The notes beneath the pieces are model-generated. The model did not search any database. It saw only the letters and a program-made list of their open reading frames with translations, and was not told the DNA's origin. The position numbers and the translations under genes are program-made. A DNA stretch of 64,000 nt, from positions 7,068,001-7,132,000 of the forward strand of contig JAWHQI010000121.1 of NCBI GenBank assembly GCA_033032865.1, in the 5' to 3' direction. The DNA comes from Dactylorhiza incarnata (Eukaryota; Streptophyta; Magnoliopsida; Asparagales; Orchidaceae). Positions 1 to 11,640 of this stretch are shown here, in pieces. The stretch's first letter is position 1. Each line of letters starts with the position of its first letter.

Positions 1-24
1 CCGAAGGGGTTCACACAGGCATAA

Positions 25-1343
25 ACAGTAGAACATCAGGCCCTTGCCTCCTCTTCTCAGACAAATGAGCACATCTTAGGCTCAATACAGTCCATGCTAG
101 ATGCACACCTTGCATCTATGAAAGGGTATGTTGATAGATCCATTGACTTAACCATACAACCCCTACTAGCCGCACACCTTCAATCTGTGCAAGTGCACGT
201 TGATAGGTCGACTGCATCAATCAGAGAACAGATTCTACAATCTGTCTCTGTTGTAAGGAATGAAGTAATGACTGCAATAAACATCCTCAAAGGGGATTCT
301 ACATTCCTTAATCAGCAAATGACCACATGGTTTAACTCAGCCAAGCAGACTGTAGACTGTCAAGGAAAGATATTCAAGTCTATTCAGAATGACCTGGCCC
401 TATATGCCCAAGACATTTCCTATGTCAAAAACTATGTTAGTACAACTGATGAGGTCATTGTGAAGTCAGGCAATCATCTTCAAGAGTACTTCTACTCCAC
501 TGCAATGCAGTTAAATGAAGCTGCTGACAACTACAAGGAAGAACTCAAAGGAGATATTGCACATCTCTCTCAAACTCTTGAGACAAAAGCCACCTATTTC
601 CATCTGACTGAAGAAGTTGGCAGATTAAAAAGTGATCTTCAAGCTGACTTTGAAAATATCTTCCAAACCCTCTCTGGCACAATCACAGCAGCAAAGCAAG
701 ATATCCATCAACAGATTTTTGAAGAAGCCAGAAAGGGGGAGAATACAAATGCAGACATCAATTCTGAACTGTCACTGAAAGTTCTCCAAGGAACAAGGAT
801 TGCTTTGAACCTGCCATTACTAGATGCAGAAAGAGCAGAAGACTGGGACTTTCCTCATCAAAAGAAATAGCACAAAATGAAAGATTGAAAAAGAAAAGAG
901 AAAGAGAGCATGTTTTGCTCACTGAGGAATTCATGGCCTCCCAAAGGGATGAAAACAGGAGAGATCCTGACTTTGAATATTGGAGTGATGATTCCAAAAA
1001 GATAATTCTGAATGCTTGGGTAAGTCATGGTCAGTTGTGTAAAGACATTGATAGATTATATCCAGCTGAGGAATGGATAAAACATCTTGAAAGAAACAAT
1101 AAAAGAGAAAAGATATTAAAAGCAAACCTAGTCAAGAAGGAGAACCCACAAAGAATGCCATCTAGGTACATCCCAAAACCTTTCATGTACTTTAAAAGGC
1201 AAGAGATCAAGAGAAAGTTTGCAGAAAATAAGGCAACTTCAAATCTAAATAAAGATACTTCTGCACCTGCTAAAGACAAGGAGCCTGCAGTCCAAGAAGA
1301 AGTTGTTGCTGAATGTTCCTTCTCTAAGAAAACCAAACATTGA
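25..1343 (+). pseudogene. Copia-I accessory (env-like position) ORF, C-terminal part, frameshifted
   Basis: Between pol and the 3' LTR, Sireviruses often carry an extra ORF of unknown function, and this fits that position. The frame is open from 25 (a TAA at 22-24 precedes it) to 870. Reading then continues in another frame to 1343, with the shift near 840-850. The first part is long, heptad-like and Gln/Lys/Glu rich, suggesting a coiled coil. The second part is strongly basic and ends FSKKTKH. The N-terminal region is outside the window. Copia C carries a comparable ORF at 48814-50666. I cannot assign a biochemical function. Confidence 0.6.
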
Positions 1344-1690
1344 TAAGATGTATAAAAACCCCTATGAATAATCAAAGGGTGTTTTGAACTAAAATTTGTC
1401 TAAATTACTTTATGCAAACTGAAGCTATTTAAATACTGCTCTACCTGAATCACTAATTTAAGATTTAGCTAAGTCTTACATTAGTGTTATTGATTTTGCT
1501 TTTATGAGGTGCATTGTCATATCTTTCTATTCATTATGATGAATTGATTATCTGCTGTGTATATATATTACTAATCATCTGCTATAAACTCTGTTTGCTT
1601 AACATGATGAATTCACTACTGTATTGATATATATACCACAAATTTATAAGTCATGTACTCTTGCATTTGAGAGTGTTCTTCCTTCTTCAA

Positions 1691-1702
1691 ATTGGGGGAG
1701 AT
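1691..1702 (+). other. Polypurine tract (PPT) of copia-I
   Basis: ATTGGGGGAGAT sits directly before the LTR start TGTTGGG. The same arrangement occurs in copia C (50828-50840) and copia E (57898-57912, minus strand). It is the plus-strand DNA primer site. Confidence 0.85.
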
Positions 1703-1862
1703 TGTTGGGAATTGAACCTCAATGTCCCTTTAATTTGAAGAGGCCCACACACTCAAATACAAAGTACAAGTTGTATTTGATAAACCCTACGTGTATTCCA
1801 TAAGTATGCAGGGTTAGGTTATTCCAAGACAAGGAATAGTTTTAGCAGCAATATGCCCACAA

Positions 1863-2086
1863 CCGTTGAGACGAGGAGCAGTCTCAGCGGATCCACTGAG
1901 AAGGAGACTGGAGCAACCGCTGAGACTGAATGTTGTCTCAGACCAACCGCTGAGACAGATCCAAAGTCTTTGTCGGGATCTGCTTTCGGCGCAAATAATA
2001 TTTGAAAGGGAAAAGCAAGTCCAATCAGCCGCATATAGTGTCAGGAGGATAGAGATAGCCGTTGAAGCCTCCTGGGAGTATAAAAG
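1863..2086 (+). promoter_or_regulatory. Copia-I U3: dyad array plus TATA box
   Basis: Inverted repeats of GTCTCAG and CTGAGAC separated by 8 bases occur at 1882-1901 (one arm base short), 1920-1941 and 1935-1956. A further CCGTTGAGAC half lies at 1863. The TATA box TATAAAAG is at 2079-2086, about 120 bp downstream. Promoter function is inferred from position. Confidence 0.65.
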
Positions 2087-2394
2087 AAGATGTTAGGGCA
2101 TATCATGAACTACTGTTCGATTAAGAAGTTTTTGCTGCAAGCCGTAATCGCGCATTCTTGTTCCAGCAAAGTAAAGCTGTTCTCTGAAGCTAAAGTTAAT
2201 CTTCTAAGGAAGATTGGTTAGCTCTTCCTGTTCCAACTCAGAAGGGCAAGTTGATCTTCTGCTTTACTGAAGGAGAAGATCAAGGTGATTCAAATCTGAA
2301 GCTGCCGTTCTCCAGATCTGAAGAAAGGATCCAGAAGACCTAAGAGTAAATCTTTTGTCGTCTGTACTTAATACAAACTCATTTATAACTTTGT

Positions 2395-2602
2395 AAGGCA
2401 GTTTTGCCTGAGTGAAAGGCTATTGAGCCTGTGTGTAGAGCTGTGTTGACAGCTTGAGTGGTAGGACTTCTTGACAGGTCTGAGGTAGGAAATTTGTAGG
2501 ATTTCTGAGAGGTAGGAGTTATACATAACTCTGAGTGTAGGGCTGCTGAGCCTGAGTGTAGGGTTGTTGAGCCTGAGTGTAGAGCTGCTGTGCTCGAGGT
2601 AG
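2395..2602 (+). repeat. Mini-hairpin array in the transcribed part of the copia-I LTR
   Basis: Short perfect stem-loops follow one another: AGGCA-GTTT-TGCCT, GGCT-ATTG-AGCC, AGCTGT-GTTG-ACAGCT, GGCT-GCTG-AGCC and GAGC-TGCTGT-GCTC. Between them runs a CTGAGTGTAG motif. All lie downstream of the TATA box, so they would be in the RNA. Confidence 0.55.
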
Positions 2603-2878
2603 GATCACTCTTGATCTGAGAAGTTCTGAGGAACTTGTGGTGTAAGCTCAAGGAGCTGAGATTGAAGTTGGTGGCCTTATCTAACTCGCTGTTAGAGAGG
2701 TGAAGGGGGAAAGAGGACTACTCAAGACACCCTGTCTTGAGGAACCTCTATACATACTTGTGTGCTTTCTGGGTGCAATGTTTCTGTAGCTTGATTCTCA
2801 TAAACTGAAAATAAGTAAAACCTATTCACCCCCCCCCCCCCCCTCTAGGTAAAATTGACTACTCTTAATAAACTATCA

Positions 2879-3516
2879 AGTTGTTCATAGGATTTTAATT
2901 TTCCCAATAGAAAATCTGTTGAGATTTCTGTTTGATTTCTGGAATCTTTGATTGGCCAGATTCTTGAATCCCAAGAGTTAGGGAAGCATGTCAGTAATTT
3001 ATCATTTATCTCAGTAAGAGATATGTCCTTCTCAAGTGATCTCAATTCATTGACTATAATACTGAATCTTGAATACATGTCAGCAACACTTTCACTTTCT
3101 TTCTTTTGGAAGTTTTCATATTGGGAGATGAGTAGTGCCTTTCTATCCTTTTTCTCATCAGCACTTCCCTCTACCATTTTGGTGAGTGCTTCCCATACTT
3201 CCTTAGCTGACTCACACTCAGCAATCTTTTGGAAGATTTCATCTGAGAGAGTTGAGACTAGGATATTCATGGCCTTGGCATCATATGCTTGGGCTTTCTT
3301 TTCTTCATCTGTCCATTCAGTCTTTGGAGCAAGTGTTTCAGTTGCTTTTCCACTTGAGTCCTTTTTGAATGGCTTGGGGGGACCTGCCATAACAATATTG
3401 AACAATTCATCATCAATAGAGTTTAGATAAATTCTGATTCTTGTCTTCCAAAGTGCAAATTTTTCAAGATTGCAAGTTGGTGGTCTGGTGGAAGCATAAT
3501 CTTTGTTTTGTGCCAT
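2879..3516 (-). pseudogene. Copia-II gag, N-terminal fragment
   Basis: Gag forms the particle that packages the element RNA. The start is the ATG at 3516, giving MAQNKDYAST, as in copia C at 46070. About 212 codons are open, covering the UBN2-type gag domain (LSDEIF, KEVWEAL and LLISQYENF blocks, and a late SYEQL). The frame then runs into copia-I LTR sequence, so the zinc knuckle is cut off. This copy keeps Trp and Gln codons at the two places where copia C has stops. It is interrupted and non-functional as it stands. Confidence 0.85.
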
Positions 3517-3596
3517 GTGAGTAATAGTTTTGAAATATATATATATGAGAGGTAGGATCTTTTTGTTCAAGGAGTTATCCTTTTTAGATCAACCTC

Positions 3597-3608
3597 CCTC
3601 TGATACCA
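3597..3608 (-). other. Primer binding site, tRNA-iMet type (copia-II)
   Basis: The minus strand reads TGGTATCAGAGG two bases after the LTR end. This matches the 3' end of plant initiator tRNA-Met as used by most copia elements. Confidence 0.85.
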
Positions 3609-3610
3609 AT

Positions 3611-4899
3611 TGAAAGTGCACAGATAACCTCACTAGAATTCTCTAGAGGCGGGGTGAATAGAGATTTAAAATATTTTGTGCAAAGTTAATATATATATGT
3701 GTATGATCACAGATTAGAACTTCCCACACACCAACAAGAATTAAACAAATAAAGAAAGTAAATGCATGAAAGAAATCACATCACAACACAAGAAAATATA
3801 GTGGTTCCCCAAACTTTGGGTAGTCCACTCTTCTACCCCCTTGGTAGGAATTCACTAACTTGCACTGAGTCTTTTGATAAGGAGACTCTTAGAACCACCC
3901 TGAGTCTTTTGATAAGGAGACACTTAGAACCAACTGAGTCTTTTGAAAAGGAGACTCTTAGAACCAGTACACTGAATTTTTTTGAAGAGAGATTCTAAAA
4001 ACTCTTTTACAATTTGAGTAAGAATAAGAGAGGAGAAAGAAATAAAAACAAGAAAGAATCTTCTTCCTAGCATGAAGATTGGAAGCACAAGTAATGAATT
4101 TAAATCTCTCTTCTATAATGAGAAGGAGATTGTAAGCCTTTTTAGAACTTTGTTAGCAGAGAAGCTTCAGGAGCAGAAGAAGATGGAAGCTGGAAGGTTT
4201 CTGCAGCACAGTTTCTTAATTCACTTTCTTTTCACTTGGGAGCTCTTCCTCTTTTTCAAAATGTAAGAATAGTGGATCACACACACATCATGTTCTCTGC
4301 CTACCTCCTTCTTATTTTATAGCTCTGTGCAATAAGATAGCGCTATAGGAGAGGAATTGATTAGCAGCCAGAGAATTAGGAAGAGAGAAATATTTCCATA
4401 ACAAATATAACATAAATGGAAAGTGTTAATTCAGATTTCAAATACTGTCCATAATGAAGTTTATCAATTTAGCCAAGAATCTAATAGAGGAAAAGAATGA
4501 TTCAGAACGGCTATAAATCATAAATTGATTCCATATAAATTAGATCTATAAAAGAAGGAAAGAGATCTGGCGATTTTGAATTCTGTCATGGAAATCGACG
4601 TGCGTCGATTACTATTCGACGCAAGCGTCGAGAGCATCCTTTCTATATGTCGAGAGGAGAATAAGGAAGGAGCGTCGACTAATGTGCGTCGACTTCACTA
4701 TATGCTTCGACTAGAAATCAGAGTAGCGTCGACTAGACTTACGTCGTAATCTTCCTAGAGTTACTTCGACTCAATCTGCAGGAAACGTCGACTATATTTC
4801 GACGTTGCGTCGAATACCATTCGATGCATATTTACTTATCTTTGTATTACATTCTTTAGAATTCATTTCTAGGAGTTAAGAGAAATCATTTCCCCAACA
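3611..4899 (-). repeat. 5' LTR of copia-II
   Basis: The LTR is 1289 bp. On the minus strand it starts TGTTGGGGAAAT and ends GTGCACTTTCA. The repeated GAGTCT...AGACTC mini-hairpins lie at about 3865-3990. It is the same family as the two LTRs of copia C but diverged, and it also has a GC-containing TCTAG module with a degenerated C-tract. Confidence 0.88.
4314..4835 (-). promoter_or_regulatory. Copia-II U3: GCGTCGA dyad array plus TATA box
   Basis: GCGTCGA and TCGACGC arms separated by 7 bases recur between about 4598 and 4830, with many single arms between. On the minus strand a TATAAAAT box lies downstream at 4321-4314. The layout matches copia C. Function is inferred. Confidence 0.6.
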
Positions 4900-5841
4900 G
4901 AAAGCATTGTCACCTAGCTTCTTTATAATTCGAAAAGGGTCGGCGCGCTTTAGTGCTAACTATTTAACGGTGTTAGATGGCAGACGTTCGGGAAGTAACC
5001 GGACTAAAACCAGATCACCGACTTTAAAGTGTGACGCTCTCCTATGTTGATTAGCATGTGTTTGATAGGCTTCGTATTGGGAGGTCAAGGTTGCTCGGAT
5101 ATATGCATGCAAATCATGAATAGGTTGGGCGAAGGATTGTGCAAATTAACTTGTTTTATATGTTGGTGGTAATGGACCCAAGTCATGGGTCACCGGAGCC
5201 TTATACCTGTGAACAATCTCATTAGGAGACATACATGCGGACCTATTCTTAGAGTTATTGTACACTAGTTTGGCATGGGGAAGAAGTAGATCCCACGTGC
5301 CCTTATGATCACTTACAAGACACCAAAGAAGGTTCCCCAAACTCCAATTGACCACTTCGGTCTGCCCATCAGTTTGCGGGTGATAAGCTACGGAGAATAA
5401 TAATTTCGTTCCCATTAAAACCCATAAGGTCTTCCAAAAATAGCTAGTGAATTTCACATCCCTATCTGAGACAATTGTCTTCGGCACTCTGCAGTGGCTA
5501 ACAACCTCATTAAAATATAATTTGGCTATGTGAGATGCGTCATTAGTCTTGCTACATGGGAGGAAATATGCCATTTTAGAAAACCTATCCACAACTATGA
5601 GAATAGAATCGTGACGTCGAAGGGTGGAGGAGAGGCCAAATACAAATTCCATGCTCATGTCTTCCCATGGTATGGAAGGAATAGGTAGAGGGGTGTATAA
5701 TCCAACATTCGATTTAGTGCCCTTCAATACTTGACACGTGCGGCAACTACTCACTACCCTCCCAACCATCGCCTTAAGTTTAGGCCAGTAAAATTTCTCC
5801 TCAACGAGTGTAATGGTTTTATCCCGCCCAAAGTGTCCACT
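4900..5841 (-). pseudogene. Gypsy A integrase (core and C-terminal start)
   Basis: Integrase inserts the cDNA into host DNA. Seen in order on the minus strand: the second half of the zinc-binding region (GHFGRDKT, then C-X2-C as CRTC), core aspartates in MEFVFGLS (usual MDFV) and SDRDVKFTS, the YHPQTDGQTE motif with catalytic Glu, then the GDLVLVRLLP C-terminal segment. Stops include a TAG after SNTVK near 4970. The frame is cut at 5846 by gypsy B and at 4899 by copia-II. The rest of the C-terminus (a chromodomain would be expected) is not in the window. Confidence 0.85.
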
Positions 5842-7540
5842 CAAGCTGTAACACCCTGCCAGTACAAATAATATAACAGTAGGTCCAGTCGGGACCCCAC
5901 GCCATACTATACACACTAGCTAGGCATTATAAGGTTATAAACAGAAAAGAACAACAACTACACGAGAGTACATAAAGCGTAAGCGGAAGCATTTAATTAA
6001 AACATCTTTTAGAACTGTCCACTATCTAAGGAATGAAATCATAGAGTTACGGCTTTAAGGCCTTACATTTACCAAATGTACTAAACTCAAAACATACATC
6101 GGCGTGCAGGCCGACAATACATGAAAAGCAGAAAAGAGGTTGGCCTTCGCGGGCCAACTCAGCAAAAGGGCCACCGCCCGCTATTTCCCGCTAGGCTCAC
6201 CTACACCTGCATAAGAACATTCCACCAAGCGATGGCAAATAAAGCAATGGTCAGCACAGCTGACCAAATTATAACGACCCCACCCCTTTCTCGGGGTGGC
6301 GGAGCTTCTTCCCTACAAGCAAGCCATACTAGCAATATGTACTAATATAAGGAATGTGCAAACTACACAAGGTGAGGTTTCAAGCATAATCAATCTTCTA
6401 GGTTGAGCATCAAAGAAAATGGAACCTAGGTATGCACATGATGTTGGTTGGGTTCACCTGAAGGTTCCCCACAACCGCCTACGCAACCGCATGAGGCTAA
6501 CATAACATCAACTCATCAAACACTCCACTCTAAGCAACATAGTCTTAGCTGGGGAAAAAGAGCTTTTGGTTGGTCTAGGCAAGTCGCCTTAAACGAAATC
6601 TCCCATGATCACACAGATTTACAAGAGGTAACATCCTCCTACTGATACGTATAGAAACGGGTTCGGTTCAGCTTTTCCCGTGCTCTAATTGTCGTGATAT
6701 ATCGCACGACGCGGGTACGACTTCACCTCGGCCCGTAAGGGGTTTAGCACTTGCAAGTGCTACACAAAACATAAGTTATGCACCTAACCCGTTGACGAGG
6801 GCCAAGGCTTCACAAATACTCAACGAAGGAGGTACAAGACACTCCACTTAAAATCGAGTCGTGAAGATTTGCATTCAACCACTCTCAAGCATGGGGCTTC
6901 CGTTAGGCTCTCCGAAAGACACCTAAAACTCAAGTCCCGTAACACAATAGCAAATATCACGGAGTCATTCTCCGGCCCACATTCTAGGCTTAACCTAAAT
7001 GCAATGCCGCAATCCAAACATCACCGATCCGGGCTCACGACCACGAATAGGCTTCAAACAAAATGCCTAAATCCGCACGACTACCGGATTTCTAAATGCA
7101 ACATGCCGGGGATGGACACAATCGACCCGGAGTTCCGAAGAACTAGAGGAAATCCCACACTTCAGCCATTTGGTGAAAGGGATTCCTCATGCAAGCATAG
7201 GAAAAGGAATGAGAGGACAAAAACACGTCCTAAGACCGGGAGGAAGAATCGTTACCCTTGGAGCTTTCTTGTTCGCCATAGATCTGAGATTTCACTCGGA
7301 TAGAAAGAACCACAAGGGGCTGCTCTTTCCAGATCTGCAAACGGCTCGCGATTCGGAGCTCCGAAGCTCAAGCAATGGCAGAAAAAACCTTCGTCTCCTT
7401 CTTCGCTGCTCACGGTTTTCACGGCGTGGAGAGAGAATAGATCTCAGAATAATGAGGATGAAACTCTCTGGACCAGCCCTAAGAAACCCCAGACATAAAT
7501 CTAAACCCTTGGATTAAAGTCTTCGATCTGACGGCCACAA

Positions 7541-7560
7541 ATATAATGATATAAATCTGG
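7541..7560 (-). promoter_or_regulatory. Possible TATA region of the gypsy B LTR
   Basis: The minus strand reads TTTATATCATTATATTT, directly downstream of the 25-bp palindrome array. It is AT-rich and correctly placed, but not a strong TATA consensus. Confidence 0.35.
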
Positions 7561-7660
7561 CACGTAACTCAAAACAAACCAATCCCGAACTGGACTGCGT
7601 TCGACGAACGGGCGGCCGTTCATCGAACGGGCTGCCGTTCGTCGAACGGGTCCTGGTTTT

Positions 7661-8010
7661 CGTTCGTCGAACGCAGCCAGGCTGCCGTTCGTCGAACGCA
7701 GCCAGGCTGCCGTTCGTCGAACGCAGCCAGGCTGCCGTTCGTCGAACGCAGCCAGGCTGCCGTTCGTCGAACGCAGCCAGGCTGCCGTTCGTCGAACGCA
7801 GCCAGGCTGCCGTTCGTCGAACGCAGCCAGGCTGCCGTTCGTCGAACGCAGCCAGGCTGCAGTTCGTCGAACGCAGCCAGGCTGCCGTTCGTCGAACGCA
7901 GCCAGGCTGCCGTTCGTCGAACGCAGCCAGGCTGCCGTTCGTCGAACGCAGCCAGGCTGCCGTTCGTCGAACGCAGCCAGGCTGCCGTTCGTCGAACGCA
8001 GCCAGGCTGC
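7661..8010. repeat. 25-bp tandem array in the gypsy B 3' LTR, 14 copies
   Basis: The unit contains the palindrome GTTCGTCGAAC followed by GCAGCCAGGCTGC. Fourteen units are almost identical; one has AGTTCG for CGTTCG. Because 25 is not a multiple of 3, several frames stay open with a 25-residue period, giving spurious ORFs. The partner array in the 5' LTR (38556-38755) has 8 more diverged units. Degenerate single copies flank both arrays. Confidence 0.95.
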
Positions 8011-8129
8011 CGTTCGTCGAACGCGCCTTGGCAGTTCCTCAAACGCGCCTTGGCAGTTTGTCGAACGCGCCCAAGCCGTTCGATGAATTGCTACCAGCAA
8101 ATCAACCTGCTTCGATTTGGGGTGTTACA

Positions 8130-8144
8130 ACTCCACCCCCCTTA
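8130..8144 (-). other. Polypurine tract of gypsy B
   Basis: The minus strand reads TAAGGGGGGTGGAGT, directly followed by the LTR start TGTAACACC. Confidence 0.85.
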
Positions 8145-9517
8145 ACAGAATTTTGGCCCGAAATTATGAAAATAGCAAGGCACAAAAATACAATTTATAC
8201 CTGAAAGGAAAAGCTCAGGGTACTCCGCAACCATCGTCTGCTCCCTTTCCCATGAGAGTTCCTCTCTCCAACAATTATTCCATCGGACCTTTACCATCCG
8301 AATGGATTTGTTCCGCAGCTGCTTCACTTCAGTGTCTTCAATGCAAATGGGCTTGACTTTCGTCATTAGCCCACCTTCTTCCGACACTTCGTCGATCGCA
8401 ACAACAAGACTAGGCTCTTTGATAGCCTTCCACAACACGGAGATATGAAATACATCGTTTAGCCTGCTCAAATCCAAAGATAGAGCAAGCCGGTAGGCAG
8501 CTTCACCAATGCGCTCCAAGATCTCGAACGGTCCTAAGTACCTCGGACTTAGCTTTTTCAAGCGTTGGATCCTCGATACTCCTTTGAACGGTTTGATCTT
8601 TAGGTAGACCTAATCAACAACAGCGAACTCGACGTTCCGGTGATTCGCATTGTAATACTTTGCCTGCCTATCTTGGGCAATGAGCAACCACTCTCGTATT
8701 TCCCGGATTGATTTATTCGCTTCTTCCATGTCCTTGCATTTCAACACCTTCGTGTCGCCCGTTTCAGCCCAAGCCAACGGTGTACGACACTTTCTGCCAT
8801 AAAGAGCCTCGAAAGGTGCCATCTTTATACTTGCTTGATAGCTATTGTTGTAGGCAAACTCAATCATTTAGAGATGGTCTTCCCATCTCTTTCCGAAGTC
8901 CAGGACGCACATCCTTAGCATCTCTTCCATCGTCCTATTGGTCCTTTCGGTCTGTCCTTCCGTTTGGGGGTGGAAGGCCGTGCTAAATTTTAGCTTGGTA
9001 CCCAACAATTGATGATTCAGCCTCCAATCATTTGATGTGAACCGCCCATCACGATCGCTCATGATGCTACGGGGAACCCCGTGCAAGCGCACGATATTAT
9101 CAAAGTATAACTTTGCTAGATTTCCACCGAATCTTCTTTCCGGTTCGGAATTAAGTGCGATACTTTCGTTAAATGGTCCACGATCACCCAAATGGCGTCA
9201 TTTCCATGTTGTGATCTCGGCAACCCGTGCACGAAATCCATCGAAATATCGTCGAACTTCCATTCCAGGATCGGTAAAGACTTTAGAAACCCACCAGCTC
9301 TTTGACATTCAGCCTTCACCAACGTGCAAGTGTGACACTTGGCCACGTAGAGTGCAATGTCTTTCTTCATTCTTGGCCACCAAAAGAGCTTCTTCATATC
9401 CATGTACATCTTTGTGCTCCCAGGGTGGATCGAGTACTTGGTAAAGTGAGCCTCGTACATCAATTCTGCCCATAGTGTACCAACATTTGGGACGCACAAT
9501 CTGCCATTTTTCCACAT
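8145..9517 (-). pseudogene. Gypsy B integrase, broken into three or more frames
   Basis: Minus-strand order: a His/Cys zinc region (EAHFTKYSIHPG, then CHTC), core Asp in MDFVHGLP, a frameshift near 9150, second Asp in SDRDGRFTS, Glu in FHPQTEGQTE, a stop near 8868, the AYNNSYQASI and PFEALYGRKC block, a stop near 8610, then the C-terminal LSPRYLGPFEILERIGEAAY domain (8561-8145) ending WEREQTMVAEYPELF. That last block is typical of Tekay/Del integrase C-termini. I see no clear chromodomain. Not functional. Confidence 0.85.
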
Positions 9518-10928
9518 AAGACCATTTTTGAAGGAGAAATCAGCGTTTGACCCATCCCGGTCTCCGCTTTATAACATTTCATGCTCGCATCCAGCTCCAA
9601 TGCTTGGCGAACTCGGTCGGCCAGGTCGTATTGAACCTCCGTCCAGTTCAAGCACGCTGAAGGAGACGCTCTCCTATCGACACAAATGATCTCCATGGCT
9701 TCTAGCTCGCGGATTAGACGCTTATCGTGCATCAGAATCCAATTTTCTTGTGCAGGAGCCCAACGACTCAATGCATCCGCGACTACATTTCCTTTCCCAG
9801 GAGTGTATCGAATGTAGAAGGTGTAGTCCCCAAGGAACTCCATCCACCTCCTTTGTCGCATATTCAACTCTTTCTGATCAAGTAGGTACTTGAGGCTTTT
9901 GTGGTCCGTAAAGATGTCGATCTTCACGCCATACAAGTAGTGCCTCCAGAGTTTAAGAGCAAATACCACGGCCGCTAGCTCCAAATCATGGACCGGGTAG
10001 TTCCTCTCATGTACCTTTAACTGACGGGAGCCATAGGCAATCACCTTACCGAATTGCACTAAGACGCAACCTAAGCCACTCCCCGAGGCGTCACTGTATA
10101 TTTTGTAGCCTTCCGTTCCACATGGTGAGCATATAATGGGCGTCGTGGTCAGACGGCTCTTCAGTTCCTCCAAAGCTCGTGCGCACTCGGGCGACCAAAC
10201 GAACTTCTGATCATTCCTAGTCAGTTTAGTAAGAGGAAGTGCAACCCTCGAGCAGTTCTCCACAAAGCGCCTATAATTGCCGGCAAGTCCTAAGAAACTT
10301 CGGACATCCGCTATGTTTTTCAACACAGGCCACCCTTGGATTGCCACTATATTTGACGGATCGACTGCTATTCCTTCACCACTAATGACATGACACAAGA
10401 ATGCTACTAATGGTAGCCAAAACTCGCACTTGGAGAACTTGGCATATAGTTGACTCCTTCTCAAGGTGCTCAGCACTGCGTGCAGATGCTCTATATGCTC
10501 CTCTTCAGACTGAGAGTATACCAAAATATCATCGATGAAGACGATCACAAATTGATCCAAATACTCTCTGAACGTTCTATTCATTAAGTTCATGAATACC
10601 GACGGTGCATTAGACAGACCGAACGACATAACCGTGAACTCATAGTGCCCAAAGCGGGTACTGAACGCTGTCTTTGGAATGTCACATTCCCTTATACGAA
10701 GTTGATAATAGCCAGACCGTAAGTCTAGCTTAGAGTATACCGTCGACCCAACCAGTTGGTCGAATAAGTCATCGATTCTTGGAATCGGGTAGTGGTTCTT
10801 CTCGGTGAGCTTATTCAGCTCTCTATAGTCGATGCATAGACGCAAGCTCCCGTCCTTCTTTTCCACAAATAGAATTGGTGCACGCCAAGGGGATGAACTT
10901 GGACGTACATAGCCTTTCTCTAGTAGTT
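9460..10928 (-). pseudogene. Gypsy B reverse transcriptase and RNase H
   Basis: RT copies element RNA to cDNA and RNase H removes the RNA. The longest frame (10866-9460, 468 codons) holds [32 protein letters not shown] and the catalytic FIDD at residues 110-113. The RNase H follows with SDAS near 258, the ELAAV Glu near 297 and TDHKSL near 320, then RWMEFLGDY and VADALSR. Upstream the frame continues ([10 protein letters not shown]) to a TAG near 10930. At the 3' end the frame runs out of phase into integrase. RT itself looks well preserved. Confidence 0.85.
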
Positions 10929-10929
10929 C

Positions 10930-11640
10930 CTACAGCTGAACTTTCAACTTTGCCAATTCCTTTGGCGCAATCCGGTACGGTGAGCGTGACACAGGTTTGG
11001 CACCTGGCACTAGCTCGATACAGAAATCAATCTCTCGTTGGGTTGGATCCCTAGGGAGTTCGTTAGGAAACACGTCTACATACTCTGCCACCATAGGGAC
11101 ATCACTTAAACTGGGCTTAGGCGTCGCAGCCTCCAACAACGTGAAGAACAACTCCCCACCTTTCCTCACCACCTTGACCACTTGCAGAGCAGACATCAGA
11201 GTCTTGCTTGCTCCCCGCATGCTCGCAAATGTGGTCTCGTCACCGGTGTTCTTTCCCAGAGTAACCTCCTTTCGATTGCAATCAATGCACGCTCGCTGCT
11301 TCGAGAGCCAGTCCATGCCAAAGATTACGTCAAACTCAGCTAGTGGTAGTAGTGACGCTTCCAAGTCAAATTCCTGATTCCCAATCCGCACCTTTAAACG
11401 ACTCAACCTATCCGCGCTCATCCGAGATCCATTGGGTAGCACTACCTCCAGTATATCCTTCACTAGGGTAGACGGTACTCCGATTCACAATACAAAGTCC
11501 TTGGACAAGAAGGAGTGCGATTCTCCAGTATTGAAGAGAGCTCTCGCCGGATAGTTGAAGATTAGAACGAAGCCTAAAACACATCAACAAGGATATAGTC
11601 GTACGTGCAATATAAATCACGCTAAGTTGTAAATGCTAAA
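10930..11640 (-). pseudogene. Gypsy B aspartic protease, active-site Asp replaced
   Basis: Retroviral-type aspartic protease that would cut Gag-Pol. On the minus strand the motif that should be DTGAS reads NTGES (near 11550), inside ARALFNTGESHSF. A TGA follows near 11495. The frame then continues as VVLPNGSRMSADRL, LPLAEFDVIFGMDWL and the linker to RT. Both the Asp-to-Asn change and the stop argue for a dead protease. Confidence 0.75.

Larger units (their letters stand above)
1..2878 (+). mobile_element. Copia-I, Sirevirus-like LTR retrotransposon, 3' part
   Basis: Seen: the end of an accessory ORF, an AT-rich 3' untranslated stretch (1344-1690), a polypurine tract and a complete 3' LTR. 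The LTR opens TGTTGGGAAT and closes TATCA at 2878. The next bases match, in reverse, the gag of copia-II, so copia-I is inserted in that gag with AGTTG (2879-2883) as the presumed right TSD. The partner TSD and the rest of the element lie left of the window. The right boundary rests on loss of homology and could be off by a few bases. Confidence 0.75.
1703..2878 (+). repeat. 3' LTR of copia-I
   Basis: The LTR is 1176 bp with TG...CA ends. In order it holds an inverted-repeat array (1863-1956), a TATA box (2079-2086), a mini-hairpin array (about 2395-2602) and a C15 tract (2829-2843) followed by TCTAG, 35 bp before its end. The C-tract/TCTAG module recurs at the same place in the LTRs of copia C and E. 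Confidence 0.8.
2879..4899 (-). mobile_element. Copia-II, Sirevirus-like element (5' LTR and gag start only)
   Basis: The minus-strand order is LTR (4899 to 3611), iMet-type primer site, gag. Gag stops at the copia-I insertion at 2878/2879. The LTR and gag are clearly the same family as copia C. The element sits in the integrase of gypsy A, whose reading resumes at 4900. GAAAG (4900-4904) is the presumed TSD; the partner is outside the window. Confidence 0.8.
5847..8129 (-). repeat. 3' LTR of gypsy B
   Basis: The LTR is 2283 bp. It is about 150 bp longer than the 5' LTR once element G is removed. The whole difference is explained by six extra copies of a 25-bp tandem repeat (7661-8010). All long frames inside are shadows. 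Confidence 0.92.

Noticed and set aside
5916..6645. Plus-strand frames of 65-74 codons near the gypsy B LTR end
   Set aside because: Inside an LTR, also present with changes in the partner LTR (37017-37634), no domain.
7661..8010. CRISPR-like regular repeats
   Set aside because: Units are contiguous with no unique spacers, and the sequence is a plant retrotransposon LTR.
7501..8100. Two overlapping minus-strand frames of 199 and 140 codons with a 25-residue repeat
   Set aside because: They are reading-frame shadows of the 25-bp tandem array inside an LTR; 25 is not divisible by 3, so several frames stay open.
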